A stretch of 64,000 nucleotides of DNA from Pyrenophora tritici-repentis (taxonomy: Eukaryota > Ascomycota > Dothideomycetes > Pleosporales > Pleosporaceae), in NCBI RefSeq assembly GCF_003171515.1, contig NC_089392.1, positions 434,001-498,000 of the forward strand, given 5' to 3'. This document shows, one piece after another, positions 34,579 to 43,458 of the stretch. The position numbers and the translations under genes are program-made. The notes under the pieces are model-generated. The model saw nothing but the letters and a program-made list of their open reading frames with translations, had not been told where the DNA came from and made no database searches. Position 1 is the first letter of the stretch. Each line of letters opens with the position of its first letter.

Positions 34579-35091
34579 TCAAAGTATGATACAGCATCTT
34601 CTATCCTTCTTTCCGAAATTATTCTTGGCCCTGTTCACTGATCCCGTGGTTTGCTGGCCTTGCGACACTGCTTTTCGTGACACATGTTTAAATACATCTG
34701 AACGAGGTAGTAATTGGGAAGGTAGCCCAGGAGTCACTTCCGCAGCTTCTTTGGCATTATTACCAATAGCCCTCGTATATCCAAGCTTTTCCCATGGGCT
34801 ACATGGTTTGTCAATATAACCACCAGGCGTGAATTCCGTCGTTTTAGGCTGCAAAGCATCTCTAGTGTCATTTGGGTCCCCTCGAGGATGGTGGCCAGTT
34901 TGAGTATCGCGACCGGTGTTGTCAGGTTGAGTGGTCGTGTCGAACTTATCACCCAAATTCTCGCCAAATATGCTGCCATTTATGGGTCTTCTGGCAAATG
35001 TTTCGTCTTAAATCATCAGCTGCAAGACAACAGACCTGGCGTTGTCACTTACGTCGGTCATAGCAGTCGTTGAGGTAGGCTCCATGGACAT
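34579..35091 (-). CDS. 155-aa hydrophilic protein ending in a CaaX box (CIIL)
   Basis: Proposed CDS is complement(join(34579..34990,35036..35091)). The upstream ATG gives MSMEPTSTTAMTDVSDNA. A 45-nt intron (GTCTGT...GCCAG) in phase 2 then joins RRPINGSIFGENLGDKFD. The remaining protein is polar and probably disordered (Thr, Asn, Gly, Lys-rich). It ends KKDRRCCIIL, a basic patch followed by a Cys-a-a-X box with X = Leu. By the known rule, Leu at X favours geranylgeranylation, and the preceding Cys could be palmitoylated, so the protein may be held on the inner face of a membrane. No enzyme domain is seen. The 3' exon is well supported by composition and the CaaX end. The first exon is less certain because the donor is not the strongest nearby GT; using GTAAGT at 35052 breaks the frame. 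Confidence 0.55.
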
Positions 35092-35503
35092 GGTCTCTGT
35101 GAAGGTGAAGAGCGACTTGAATATATCATCGTTTACTTATGTCAGTGGTGAATTTATACAGTGATGGAGGATATTGAATTATGATGATGCGCTTGGTGAG
35201 TGCAACGACGTCGCATAGACTTATCTTCATGTGACTCACGATTCAAGTATGAGTAACGAATAAAGAGAGTCATGTACACACTGTGCAGTTTATGATCAAA
35301 AGAATAATGTTGGTCGAATAGCAGTTCCCGTGTGTGCTCAAACATTGTGGAGCAGAGTAGATCATCTCAACGTGATATCATCCTAACATCAACGGGCGTG
35401 CCGTAAAACATCTTCCCAAGATATCGCAACAAGAACGTATTGAAAACAAAATGCAAAAACTCCTAGCAATCCTGTCCTCAAGAAACTATAAAACGCCAAT
35501 CCC
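35092..35503. other. intergenic region
   Basis: A/T-rich, with nothing recognised apart from presumed promoter sequence for the CaaX gene. Confidence 0.4.
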
Positions 35504-36061
35504 CTACTTCCCAACCCCCCACACCCCCTTCCAACTCTCCACCCTCTTCACCGCCGCACGAATCGACATTGTAGAACTCCTCCTCAAAACCCCCCTCTTT
35601 ACCTCCCCACCCTCAAGCGCCGTACTCCGCCTCAGCACCCTAATTTTCACATCCCCATTTCCATCCTTAACCTTCGGCGTCGTAGGCCTTCTCACAAACC
35701 CGCCCTTGTCCTCCTCATCCCTCAACCCCGTAGGCCGTCTAGGCAACGCACCCATCTGCGCCGTCGACGTGTTACCACAACTCGCGGTATTCGTGTTTTT
35801 ATAAATCATTTCGTCATCGCGGTTTAGGAGCATGCGCATGGGTTTTGATTCTGGGAGGCAGTAGGTGCAGTGGGCGGTTAGGTGGCCTTTGGGGGAGAGG
35901 ACGCCGTTGATGTTGATGTTGGTGCAGGTTAGGCAGATCCAGTCGAATTTTGAGGAGGATGAGGGGGGTGGAAACGGATATGGAGGTGGGGATGGTGTGT
36001 GGGCGGTGGTTGTTGGAGAGATTGAGGTCATGGTCATGGTCATGGTGGGACCTGTGGACAT
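35504..36061 (-). CDS. 185-aa CxxC protein with four RR[P/S][S/T] motifs, function unknown
   Basis: A single exon starting ATG at 36061. Residues 1-38 are Thr/Pro/Ser-rich. Residues ~40-70 hold WICLTC and HCTYCLPE, two CxxC knuckles about 24 apart, likely to bind one zinc ion (inferred). The C-terminal half repeats a basic phosphosite-like motif four times: RRPTGL, RRPTTP, RRSTAL, RRSSTM. These fit the RRx(S/T) consensus of protein kinase A type enzymes, so the tail may be phospho-regulated; this is a motif match only. The last ~20 residues are basic with Trp. No membrane segment or signal peptide. It lies on the same strand as the CaaX and 47-aa genes, with which it may form a lineage-specific group. 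Confidence 0.65.
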   Translation of the reverse strand: MSTGPTMTMTMTSISPTTTAHTPSPPPYPFPPPSSSSKFDWICLTCTNININGVLSPKGHLTAHCTYCLPESKPMRMLLNRDDEMIYKNTNTASCGNTSTAQMGALPRRPTGLRDEEDKGGFVRRPTTPKVKDGNGDVKIRVLRRSTALEGGEVKRGVLRRSSTMSIRAAVKRVESWKGVWGVGK

Positions 36062-36785
36062 TTTGGGAAAGGTATGAACTGTGTGTCGTATGCTGGCTGC
36101 TTAGAGATAGTATGGGAAGGCTGAGAAAGACGTGTCAGTTTTACGTTGGCTTCGAATCGAGGTATTATAGAAAGGATACATGCGGAATATGGCAATATAT
36201 ACTAGGGCTAGAGCACGTGCGCACCTCTGCCACTTGAATAGGCACCTTCATTCAATGAGAAGTTTGAATATCACTGTGTCGCCTGAAGTGTCAGTGAACG
36301 GAAGACATTCACCGTGTGTGCGGAGCGTCTTTACTGTCAGCATATTAAAACATCTTCGCCGAGGGAGGTACAAGTTTGAATGGCGATCAGCAAATGAATG
36401 CTGCTGAATACATGTATAAGTCAAACTTTATTCACCCAGTGAAGAGAGTGTCGAACTACAAAAAGGCCGACCTTCCTGCAGTTGTAGCATGAAGGTATAT
36501 ATAGTGGATAGTCTGACAGAGAGTATACTTCTGTATATTCTCAAATGACTGCATTGTGGACAAGTGATAAGAGTAACGTAATATCTATCATCAATATTTG
36601 CTTGAATGCTGTGATGGTGACCCTAGAGTGATTCTCACAGTGTTCATGCAGCATGACGTGAGTCTAGTTGTATACTTGATTCATCACACCTGCGTGGGAA
36701 TCACTCCAAGAAGTTATTCCGCTAGCGGTCCATGGATTTGATAAGTATAAAATACAATAGCATTTACATTGATGGATTTCTGCAC
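36062..36785. other. intergenic region
   Basis: Promoter side of the CxxC gene, then A/T-rich sequence. No gene recognised. Confidence 0.4.
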
Positions 36786-36941
36786 AGTCCGCAACAATCA
36801 ATTAAGTGGGTCCTAGAAGGTTCAGATTGGATTGATTGATTACCGCTTTAAGCCTAGTAGTTACCTATAGGAGTTTAAGCCCTACCTAGATAGGTAAGTG
36901 GGTCTAGGAGAGTGACCGGATTGAATTGATTGTTGCGGAGT
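36786..36941. mobile_element. MITE-like element, 156 bp, with 18-bp terminal inverted repeats
   Basis: The left end AGTCCGCAACAATCAATT (36786-36803) matches the reverse complement of the right end (36924-36941) at 17 of 18 positions. Inside, AAGTGGGTC recurs near both ends and a TACCTAT/ATAGGTA palindrome sits in the middle. There is no coding capacity. A target-site duplication was not clear (flanks GCAC and CTAG), so the exact edge or class is uncertain. Confidence 0.5.
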
Positions 36942-37209
36942 CTAGATTTCTGATTGATGAAAGTGTATGAAGTTGGTAGATATCCCCATCCGGCCGATGA
37001 AGGCTTCTCCCACAGACATAGTGTACCCATATACTCGTGGGATACTACTAAGAGAATAGTGCCCGTATGAATGTAATGAATGAGGAGCCTTTGCTGGAAA
37101 TGATCTTCCAACAACAATAAAGTGAAAAGTCATTGAGCGCGAGCGCGACCCGTTTCTCCGGCACTCTATGATAATGCTAAAGTTCCCCACTCTTCATTCA
37201 AACCAGCAG
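36942..37209. other. short intergenic region
   Basis: Nothing recognised beyond presumed 3' sequence of the next minus-strand gene. Confidence 0.4.
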
Positions 37210-37614
37210 CTAATGCTTTTCTTCCCTTTTCTTGCTAATATTTTCCTTGGCTCCGTCCTTCCACTGGAGGTATCTCTTCTCACTCAGACGCTTCAGAGCC
37301 TCAAAAACCCACTGTTGACAGTTTCACGTGGTGCTTACGTTATCGACGGGAGTACTTTTGATGGTTTCAAACACTTTCTCGTAGTTCTCTTCCAAGAATG
37401 TACCGGCGACAATAGATTCGTAGTGGTGAGGGGACTTTTGAGGTTCCTTGTCGTACATAGGTGGTGCGATAAAATAGCCCGCGCCACCCTTGTCATCGTG
37501 AATTTGCAACATGACTTTCCTGAGATTGCCGCCACTGATATAGATAGCCCAATGGCAGGGGCCACGAATGTCAATGGGGGCGTATCTAGCGACAGCTACG
37601 GTGGGAGTGGACAT
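37210..37614 (-). pseudogene. small conserved-type fungal gene interrupted by a single TGA codon
   Basis: From the ATG at 37614 the frame is open for 96 codons (STPTVAVARYAPIDI, GPCHWAIYISGG, MLQIHDDKGGAGYF, ending STPVDNVSTT). It then meets TGA at 37324-37326 and continues in the same frame with NCQQWVFEALKRLSEKRYLQ to a TAG at 37210. In the family as I recall it, STTWNCQxWV is a conserved box, so the TGA stands where Trp (TGG) is expected. A 27-nt GT...AG stretch around the stop could in theory be spliced out in frame, but it is too short for a normal intron and would delete the conserved box. Most likely a recent nonsense allele; readthrough or recoding is possible but unsupported. Function of the family is unknown. 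Confidence 0.6.
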
Positions 37615-38182
37615 GATCGAAGTCTTCGGGAGTAAATTTAGTGATTATAGGACTGGAAGCTACTTGAACAAAGGCTGTATGGAGTAGTAGTAGATTGTGG
37701 TTGGATTACAATGAATTATGCGTACCTAGGCTACTTATAGTGGCCCTTAGATTAAGCTTATTTGACACTTGCCTTGCCCCAGGTCGTGGTCTGGTATGTC
37801 TCGTCATAGCCAAATCACTGTGTGCCAACTGTGACTGTTAACAAGACGGCTTACCAAAATCGGAGATACGAAACCCCAACACGATAATTCTGGTTGTTGC
37901 AAGTGGATCAGTAGCGAACTGAGTCAGATGCTGAGCGCTAGGCCACACCCAACACCATACTGCGGGCTAGGCTGGAGCCCAAAGTGCGAAACACAATAAT
38001 GCTAGACTACTCTCACCTTCTTAATGCACATTTTCACAGATAATGCGCTGTCTCTTAGCCTTAGGGTTTACGAATTAATAGCATACATACATGATAGGCA
38101 AAATTGATTTGAAGACAGAAAGCCCTGAGGCCATGTAACGTTAAGAAGACACCAAATGCAACGCTTTTGCAGATGATGTGTG
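37615..38182. other. intergenic region
   Basis: No coding signal recognised. Confidence 0.4.
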
Positions 38183-38452
38183 TTACACGTACTCATAAGC
38201 TGAACACTGTGGATCGACCCTGTTGGCAAGTTGACTCTCTTCGAGCATGAAGCAGTGCTTGGACGGTTGTTGGGATCTGCGGATGACGACAAAGTGGGAG
38301 TCAGAAGACTCGTCGAGAAGAATTGGCCGCGAACAAAAGTGGCATAGGCTTAATCGTAGTCCATTATCGATGACTAATATTGCAACAGCATATGAACACT
38401 GATGAAATGACTCCAAATCCACTGTGTGGAGAAATCCAAGCTCGGGGTCTAT
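38183..38452 (-). CDS. possible terminal exon of an unidentified gene
   Basis: A minus-strand frame of 89 codons ends TAA at 38183-38185. It has protein-like content (VDLESFHQCSYAVAILVI, LSLCHFCSRPILLDESSD, HFVVIRRSQQPSKHCFMLEE). It contains no suitable ATG, and its 5' edge coincides with a possible acceptor CGACAG ending at 38453. Upstream exons were not found; the sequence 38460-38760 offers no clear coding frame. It could be a decayed gene end or a chance frame. A CxxC pair (CHFC) is the only motif. Confidence 0.3.
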   Translation of the reverse strand: MDPELGFLHTVDLESFHQCSYAVAILVIDNGLRLSLCHFCSRPILLDESSDSHFVVIRRSQQPSKHCFMLEESQLANRVDPQCSAYEYV

Positions 38453-38927
38453 CTGTCGCTCTTACTTGTTCCCCTAGTACATGGACGTTGAGCTTGGGCG
38501 ACAGGCAACGTGTGTTCCCTCTACAGTTGGCTTGTTAGTAAATTATATGTAATGCACAGGTGCAGAAGAGGGAAGATGCTGGCTAAAAGTTCCAGATGAG
38601 ATGGATGATAAGAATTATTTTCTCAGTCGAATTGGGTAGGTAAGATTGGTATATGGACGAGAAGAAGCGATGGCGATAGAGCTCTTGCTATCAGCTCTGG
38701 TGAAAGATGTGCCAAAGGTGAAAGTGAAACAGTATACAGCCCATACTGGGGAGTCGACAGTAGATTGCACAGCGTCCTACGGCTTACGTTCGCGATAATG
38801 AAAACTTACTACTTGATTCCACGAAACAAGACTGAGGACACATCCTCTTCACCCCACCCCACCCGACATTTGATATTTGCATTGCCATCTACTTCCCCGA
38901 TTAATTCAACCCCAAGATTCTAGTACT
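38453..38927. other. intergenic region with a transposon-end-like word
   Basis: The sequence TTGTTAGTAAATTA near 38532-38545 is identical to part of the terminal inverted repeat of the Tc1/mariner element at 40345, followed by ATGTAATGCA. It may be a solo relic end. No gene recognised. Confidence 0.35.
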
Positions 38928-39773
38928 CTATCCCAGCCACTGAGCAAGCAAATTATCAATGGAGTATTCCACAGGATATTGCCCAATAGCATCCGTTGGG
39001 AGGAAGCCAATCCAGTCTCTCAAAGGGCCACGCTGACTAGCCAGACTCACTGCTTTGACGAATTCCCAAGATTCTGGATACCAACCTGCAGTCTCCCAAT
39101 CGATGATTGAGGACACCTGAATGCTTTTGTCTTTTTTCTGTGGCACCCCCGTCTCCCCGTCTGCTTTGTCGGATTGATTGCCGTCTGCCATACAGACTAT
39201 TATGTTTCGAGGATGTAAGTCGCCATGTGTCATGAAAATACGGTGGTCGTCGCTCATAAAGGACCTTATCATCCTGATCCACGACGTTTCTGTTCTGTGG
39301 GGCTCACGAACAAGGAAGTCGTTAAACTCCGCCTCAATCCGAATAGGCCCGGAACTAACGCGTGGCATCCTTCTCATATCTTTGCACAGGCCTGATACAA
39401 AACTCTCAAGGCCAATACCTGATTCAGGCAGTGGTTGACTTCGAAGGGTCCGAAAGATGCTGTTCAACTGCTCTTGCACACTTCTCTTCTGTGATATGTC
39501 GAGATCTGACCACGCACTTTCAAGTGTCACGCCCTGTGCCCTTGTCATGAAAAACCACGACCGGTTTCCGTTTTGCAGAACGCCCAGGTTGTGAGGAATC
39601 GGCAGATTGGGGACATGAATAGAGAGGTACCGTATGTTATCGATATGATCGTGATCAAGAGTGTCCGAGACTTTGACGACAACATTCGATGATATGGCAA
39701 CAACGAAGGTAGAGTAGAGCTCGAACAGCACTTCTTCGCCTCGTATGGCTTGGTTCAGTGCTACGACTATCTC
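38928..39773 (-). CDS. APH-family kinase-fold protein, 5' end uncertain
   Basis: The frame ends TAG at 38928 and is open back to 39773 (281 codons). It has the phosphotransferase signature FMTHGDLHPRNIIV (HGDxxxxN catalytic loop) and IIDWETAGWYPESWEFVKA (the DFG-equivalent DW, followed by the fungal GWYPExWE box). The N-lobe reads SSNVVVKVSDTLD, with Lys in the ATP-binding strand. Fungal members of this aminoglycoside/choline-kinase-like family are abundant and mostly uncharacterised; a small-molecule or protein kinase role is possible. No in-frame ATG precedes the N-lobe. Directly upstream the same frame is blocked by TAA at 39774-39776, so either a short 5' exon joins through an acceptor near 39770 or the gene is damaged. 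Confidence 0.7.
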   Translation of the reverse strand, partial: EIVVALNQAIRGEEVLFELYSTFVVAISSNVVVKVSDTLDHDHIDNIRYLSIHVPNLPIPHNLGVLQNGNRSWFFMTRAQGVTLESAWSDLDISQKRSVQEQLNSIFRTLRSQPLPESGIGLESFVSGLCKDMRRMPRVSSGPIRIEAEFNDFLVREPHRTETSWIRMIRSFMSDDHRIFMTHGDLHPRNIIVCMADGNQSDKADGETGVPQKKDKSIQVSSIIDWETAGWYPESWEFVKAVSLASQRGPLRDWIGFLPTDAIGQYPVEYSIDNLLAQWLG

Positions 39774-40160
39774 TTAGAGTGCATGGCTGAGAGGCTCATC
39801 GTGATCCCCAGCCACTTGTGCTATAGCCAAGACAGATTGGTGTAGAGGGTGGATGACTTTGACGGAATCGTCATCCTGCAGGTCTAGTAGTCCTGTTGCG
39901 ACCTTACTTGGGGGATCACTGCTGATTGTCTTTTCCGTCGGACCAAATGATTTGGTGAGTCCTTGAACACGGATGGGATACGATACAGCCTCTTACTCCA
40001 GCAACCCTGATATGTCTGCAGCAGAGTCTTGTCCTAATAATGATTTTAACTGGTTCAGCGTTATGCCGTTTGCTATAATGCGTGCTTTCTCCATGGTATC
40101 TTGATTGACAGGACAATCCATTTCTCTTGAGCTCACCATCTCCGACACATAGAAGAAATA
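39774..40160 (-). pseudogene. in-frame upstream coding remnant containing TAA stops
   Basis: In the same frame as the APH-like gene, codons upstream of the TAA at 39774 read as good protein (RVQGLTKSFGPTEKTISSDP, DDDSVKVIHPLHQSVLAIAQ, GDHDEPLSHAL). Above a second TAA at 39993-39995 comes EKARIIANGITLNQLKSLLG. Only these two TAA codons break roughly 120 codons. CAA to TAA is the change expected from repeat-induced point mutation (CpA to TpA), so both may be former Gln codons. It may be the N-terminal part of a longer former gene, or a separate gene. The content faintly resembles regions of fungal NLR-type proteins, which is not established. Confidence 0.35.
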
Positions 40161-40284
40161 GAATACCAAGGTATGCGCTTATATAAACGACGTTCAATGC
40201 CTTCATGAGTGTGAGGAGTTGCTTGAGCGTTGATTAGCGACGTTGGAAGGTGGGTCAAATAAGGCCAAGTCACTATTGTGGTTT

Positions 40285-40344
40285 TCGAAATACCTTGAGC
40301 CGCCTGGATCTGGTTAGCTTGGTGCCCAAGAACATCAACTCCCA
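40285..40344 (-). repeat. outer inverted repeat, left arm
   Basis: The reverse complement of this stretch matches 43594-43653 at 56 of 60 bases and abuts the TA at 40345-40346. Read outward from the element, both arms encode VDVLGHQANQIQ in frame. The arm may be the edge of a longer TIR or a pre-existing palindrome split by insertion. Confidence 0.75.
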
Positions 40345-40485
40345 TAGTAATTTGTTAGTAAATTAATGCAGCAGCCGTTTCCCACCTCCAGAAGCCCATG
40401 AAGCTAGTCCTGTACTCTAAATCGTTCGTGTATAGCGTTTTGTTTGTGTGGAGCTTGTTGCGAGCTCAATCTAGCTGCTGTTGGG

Positions 40486-42180
40486 ATGCCGCCCAAGCGC
40501 CAGCGTAAGCCGAAGCAGCCATTCGATCAAGGCGTTAACCCGTCCTCCCAGAAGCGTAGAGCGCCAGCAACTAGACAAAATCCTACCCATTTAACGCCTA
40601 AACGTGTCCGCCGTGAGGCGCTGCCGTCGCCTCCAGCGACTGCCCCGCCGCGCCGTCAAAGCCCGTTGTCCGAGCCTGAGCTGCAAGCCACCCAAACAGC
40701 TGCCTCCGCGCAAGCTGAAGATATCGTTGGCGAGGATGAGGATACTTTCGAGGATGGAGATGGCGATCCGCTGCCTGAGGATGAGGATGAGATCGCTGCT
40801 AAGGGCGCTGCCGGTAGTGTTGAGGATGAGGGAGAGCCAGCGTACCGACGTCAAGAAGGCACTCCATGGCTGCCTCGCTCATCGCAAGCGCTAGAGGATG
40901 AGGTTAATCCTGTACTGCGCGTTAGGTGGAGGGCTTGCCTTGGTGGTGATATGGAGAAACACTTTATTCCTGAAGCTGCCGATAGCGAGCACGGCGTACG
41001 GCTGTACTCGCTGCATTTCGACGACCTATGGCAGTGGGTAGATGACGTTGTTGCAGAATTACGGCCAAAAAGAGCGAAGATCTCATCTGTTTGCACTGTT
41101 GTTTACCCAGCTAAGCAGGCCAAACGCGAGCGCGCGATAAAGCGATTGCGGCGAGGTGTTGATGCAACGTGGAATAGCTTTCAGCGCCTTGTTGTAGAGG
41201 TTGATAACTATGTCAGCGAGCCAGTAAACGTCGATTTCGAGCTCATCTTGGCTGAAATTCCAGGGGAGCAGCAGCCGTTGCCAACGGTTGTCGACGGTCC
41301 TCGTCGACGCACCGCAACGGTGATTCAAGAGGAGGGGCTTGCTGGTGTAATAGCAGCTGAACAAGCAGGTAGCGGGCATGCTATTGCTATCCGGGATAGA
41401 TGGCGCTGTACAGATACCCATTGCGAGAACTATCCTTATTGCTGCTGGATGGCGCCAACAGCGAGGCAGCCAGCGCGCTTCGAAGATCACCTCTTTGTCA
41501 ACGGCAACATTATCTCCATGTGGGCAAGAGCAATTACAGCGAGAAGGGCAACGTACGATGAGCCATCTGATGATGTACGGCTTGCAATTTTGAGAGCAAA
41601 GGACCTGCGGGTGCATGAGAAAACGCGCAAGTTGCGGGCGGCTGGAGATGGCGACGATGATATCAAAAGCTTAACAAAACTGCTCATCGTTGGACAGCTT
41701 GAGCGGATGAACAGGCAACCTCAACAGGAGTCTAACTTGCAGGCAGCTGCACCAACGATAACAAGAGCTGAGGTATCTAGTGCATCTCAGTGGGCGCCTA
41801 TCCGATATGATCATGAGCAGGAGATTAACGAGCATACTAGTAATTTCTTTAACTACCTTAAGTTAAAATTTCCTACAGTTGGAGAGGACATTAACGAGCT
41901 TTATAAGACTCTTGTTATTGACGGAGCTATGGATATCAACCTCTTGATGCAGCCATCTGGTGATATCTTGAAGTTGTGGACGCAGCATTTCAAGCAGCCT
42001 CCTGGCTGGTTTTTCACGCTACAAAACACTGCAAAAGAATGGCAAGCTGGGTACCAGGGTCTCACAGATCGTAACTGGAGACGAGTCGAACGTTGTAAGA
42101 AAAGAGAAGAGATTGCGCGCAAGAAATTGGTGGTTGAACCGTCTAGCAGTGTTGTGGAGGATGATGGCGAGAATGCTTGA
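40486..42180 (+). CDS. second protein of the Tc1/mariner-like element, function unknown
   Basis: A single exon of 564 aa from ATG 40486. Residues 1-70 are basic and Pro-rich (PPKRQRKPKQPF, nuclear-localisation-like). Residues ~75-125 are strongly acidic. A globular region from ~150 contains HGVRLYSLHFDDLWQWVDDV. A Cys/His cluster DRWRCTDTHCENYPYCCWM (around residues 305-325) looks like a small zinc-binding unit. A Lys/Arg-rich C-terminal helix (RRVERCKKREEIARKKLVVE) follows a Trp-rich stretch. No catalytic motif is recognised. Its place inside the element, intact frame and convergence with the transposase suggest a transposition accessory factor such as a DNA-binding or nuclear-import protein. 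Capture of a host gene is an alternative. Confidence 0.8.
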   Translation: MPPKRQRKPKQPFDQGVNPSSQKRRAPATRQNPTHLTPKRVRREALPSPPATAPPRRQSPLSEPELQATQTAASAQAEDIVGEDEDTFEDGDGDPLPEDEDEIAAKGAAGSVEDEGEPAYRRQEGTPWLPRSSQALEDEVNPVLRVRWRACLGGDMEKHFIPEAADSEHGVRLYSLHFDDLWQWVDDVVAELRPKRAKISSVCTVVYPAKQAKRERAIKRLRRGVDATWNSFQRLVVEVDNYVSEPVNVDFELILAEIPGEQQPLPTVVDGPRRRTATVIQEEGLAGVIAAEQAGSGHAIAIRDRWRCTDTHCENYPYCCWMAPTARQPARFEDHLFVNGNIISMWARAITARRATYDEPSDDVRLAILRAKDLRVHEKTRKLRAAGDGDDDIKSLTKLLIVGQLERMNRQPQQESNLQAAAPTITRAEVSSASQWAPIRYDHEQEINEHTSNFFNYLKLKFPTVGEDINELYKTLVIDGAMDINLLMQPSGDILKLWTQHFKQPPGWFFTLQNTAKEWQAGYQGLTDRNWRRVERCKKREEIARKKLVVEPSSSVVEDDGENA

Positions 42181-42438
42181 AGCTTAGTGGCCTGAGCGTT
42201 TTTGGTGACAGCGGCCCGTGCCCGCTATAGTGTTGAGGTTTTTCAGGCGTTTCAAATGCGCTGCAACAATAGTCTATTTGGATAGCCCTATGTACAACAC
42301 TACAACGTTATGCGATTATAACAGGTTAACTTCCTAAGATAGTTCTATATGTATAGAAATAGCTCTTATTTTTTTAGAATTATTAAATCGCTTTTGTGGG
42401 TTGCGCATTAAGGTGTAATCGTTCGCATTTGTATGGTA

Positions 42439-43458
42439 TCATCTACCTATAGAAACGTACTGTGGCATCCATTTAAAAGCACAATTAATAGGGATAGCCA
42501 CACCTATGGAACCAGCTTCTGCAGTTAATATTACAGCACACCAGCTGCGCTGCATACTCAAGAAAGACCCAAAGTCAATGAAGTTCTCCGCTTGCGCTGA
42601 ATTCCTTTTCATCCACCCCTTGAGCTGCTTAAAGCTCTTCTCGATGGGGTTGAAATCTGGTGAGTATGGCGGCAGATACTCAAGGAGTACTCCAGCACTT
42701 TGGCAAAGCACCCGTACACGCTCTGATCGATGGATGGAGGCGTTATCAAGCACGATTACTGAGGCTGGCCCTGGGTGAGGATTGCAGAACGGCAGCACTT
42801 GAAACTCTAAGAAGTCTTCTAGGATCTCAGATGTAATCGCGCCTTGAAAGATCTTATAGCTTATGTAGCCATCTATCGTCATGGCTGGCAGCAGCGACCA
42901 CCGTTCTGATCGCCTGAAGCTGTGTGATAGCTCCACCGGCTCCCCGATTGGAGACCAGCCATACTTGCGGTCGCCCGTACGCTCATTGCAGGCGCTCTCG
43001 TCCAACGCAACGATCTGCTCCGCCTTATAGTGTTGCGCCATCCTGGCAAGATAGAGGCGGCGGAGTGGCTCACTCTGCTCCTTTGCCCGCTTTGTTGCAA
43101 GCTTGCGAGACCATCTCATCTTCTCTAGCTCTCGGTAAACGCTCGCAAGGCTTATCCTAACGTCGTACTCGTCGTACAAGAAGTCCCTCATCTCATCCAT
43201 GTATGCGCCCGGTGAGCCATTGAGGTATGCCTGAAGGCCTTCGCGCTGAGCTTGCCGGAGTATAGATGGCCGCCCAAGTCGAACGCAGCGCGGCGGATAA
43301 GGCACGCCCCAAAACTCTAAGCTCAACCTCAGCTTTGCTACTGTGTTACGGCTCGCACCTGTAGCTCTAGAGATGGCTCGATCACTTTCGCAGGCAGCAA
43401 TTCGGTCGAGGATAGCCTGGAGAACAGCGGGCTGCAAGCGGTGGCCGGTGCCTGGCAT
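42439..43458 (-). CDS. DDE transposase, Tc1/mariner (DD34E) type
   Basis: A single exon, 339 aa, starting at ATG 43458 (MPGTGHRLQPAVLQAILDRI). Residues ~20-55 form a helix-turn-helix (SDRAISRATGASRNTVAKLR), with a second DNA-binding module after it (GRPSILRQAQREGLQAYL...ISLASVYRELEKM). The catalytic triad is visible: first Asp in IVALDESACN, second in SVIVLDNASIH, and Glu in PYSPDFNPIEKSFKQLKGWM, with 34 residues between the second Asp and the Glu. The C-terminus (VAIPINCAFKWMPQYVSIGR) is somewhat unlike other family members but no frame break is evident. It would cut and paste the surrounding element at TA sites. Confidence 0.93.
   Translation of the reverse strand: MPGTGHRLQPAVLQAILDRIAACESDRAISRATGASRNTVAKLRLSLEFWGVPYPPRCVRLGRPSILRQAQREGLQAYLNGSPGAYMDEMRDFLYDEYDVRISLASVYRELEKMRWSRKLATKRAKEQSEPLRRLYLARMAQHYKAEQIVALDESACNERTGDRKYGWSPIGEPVELSHSFRRSERWSLLPAMTIDGYISYKIFQGAITSEILEDFLEFQVLPFCNPHPGPASVIVLDNASIHRSERVRVLCQSAGVLLEYLPPYSPDFNPIEKSFKQLKGWMKRNSAQAENFIDFGSFLSMQRSWCAVILTAEAGSIGVAIPINCAFKWMPQYVSIGR

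Noticed and set aside
37324..37350. 27-nt GT...AG segment as an intron removing the TGA
   Set aside because: Shorter than any reliable fungal intron here and it would delete a conserved-looking box.
37168..37635. 155-codon plus-strand frame over the TGA-interrupted gene
   Set aside because: The minus-strand frame has family-like boxes; the plus frame is its antisense shadow.
39916..40206. ATG-initiated frame with a signal-like start (MKALNVVYISAYLGILFLLC)
   Set aside because: The rest is basic and random-looking and lies in another frame from the better coding remnant.
40133..40345. Minus-strand frame containing VDVLGHQANQIQ continuing to HTHEGIERRLYKRIPW as a gene
   Set aside because: It begins in the outer inverted repeat and has no start, family match or consistent continuation; treated as repeat plus decayed sequence.
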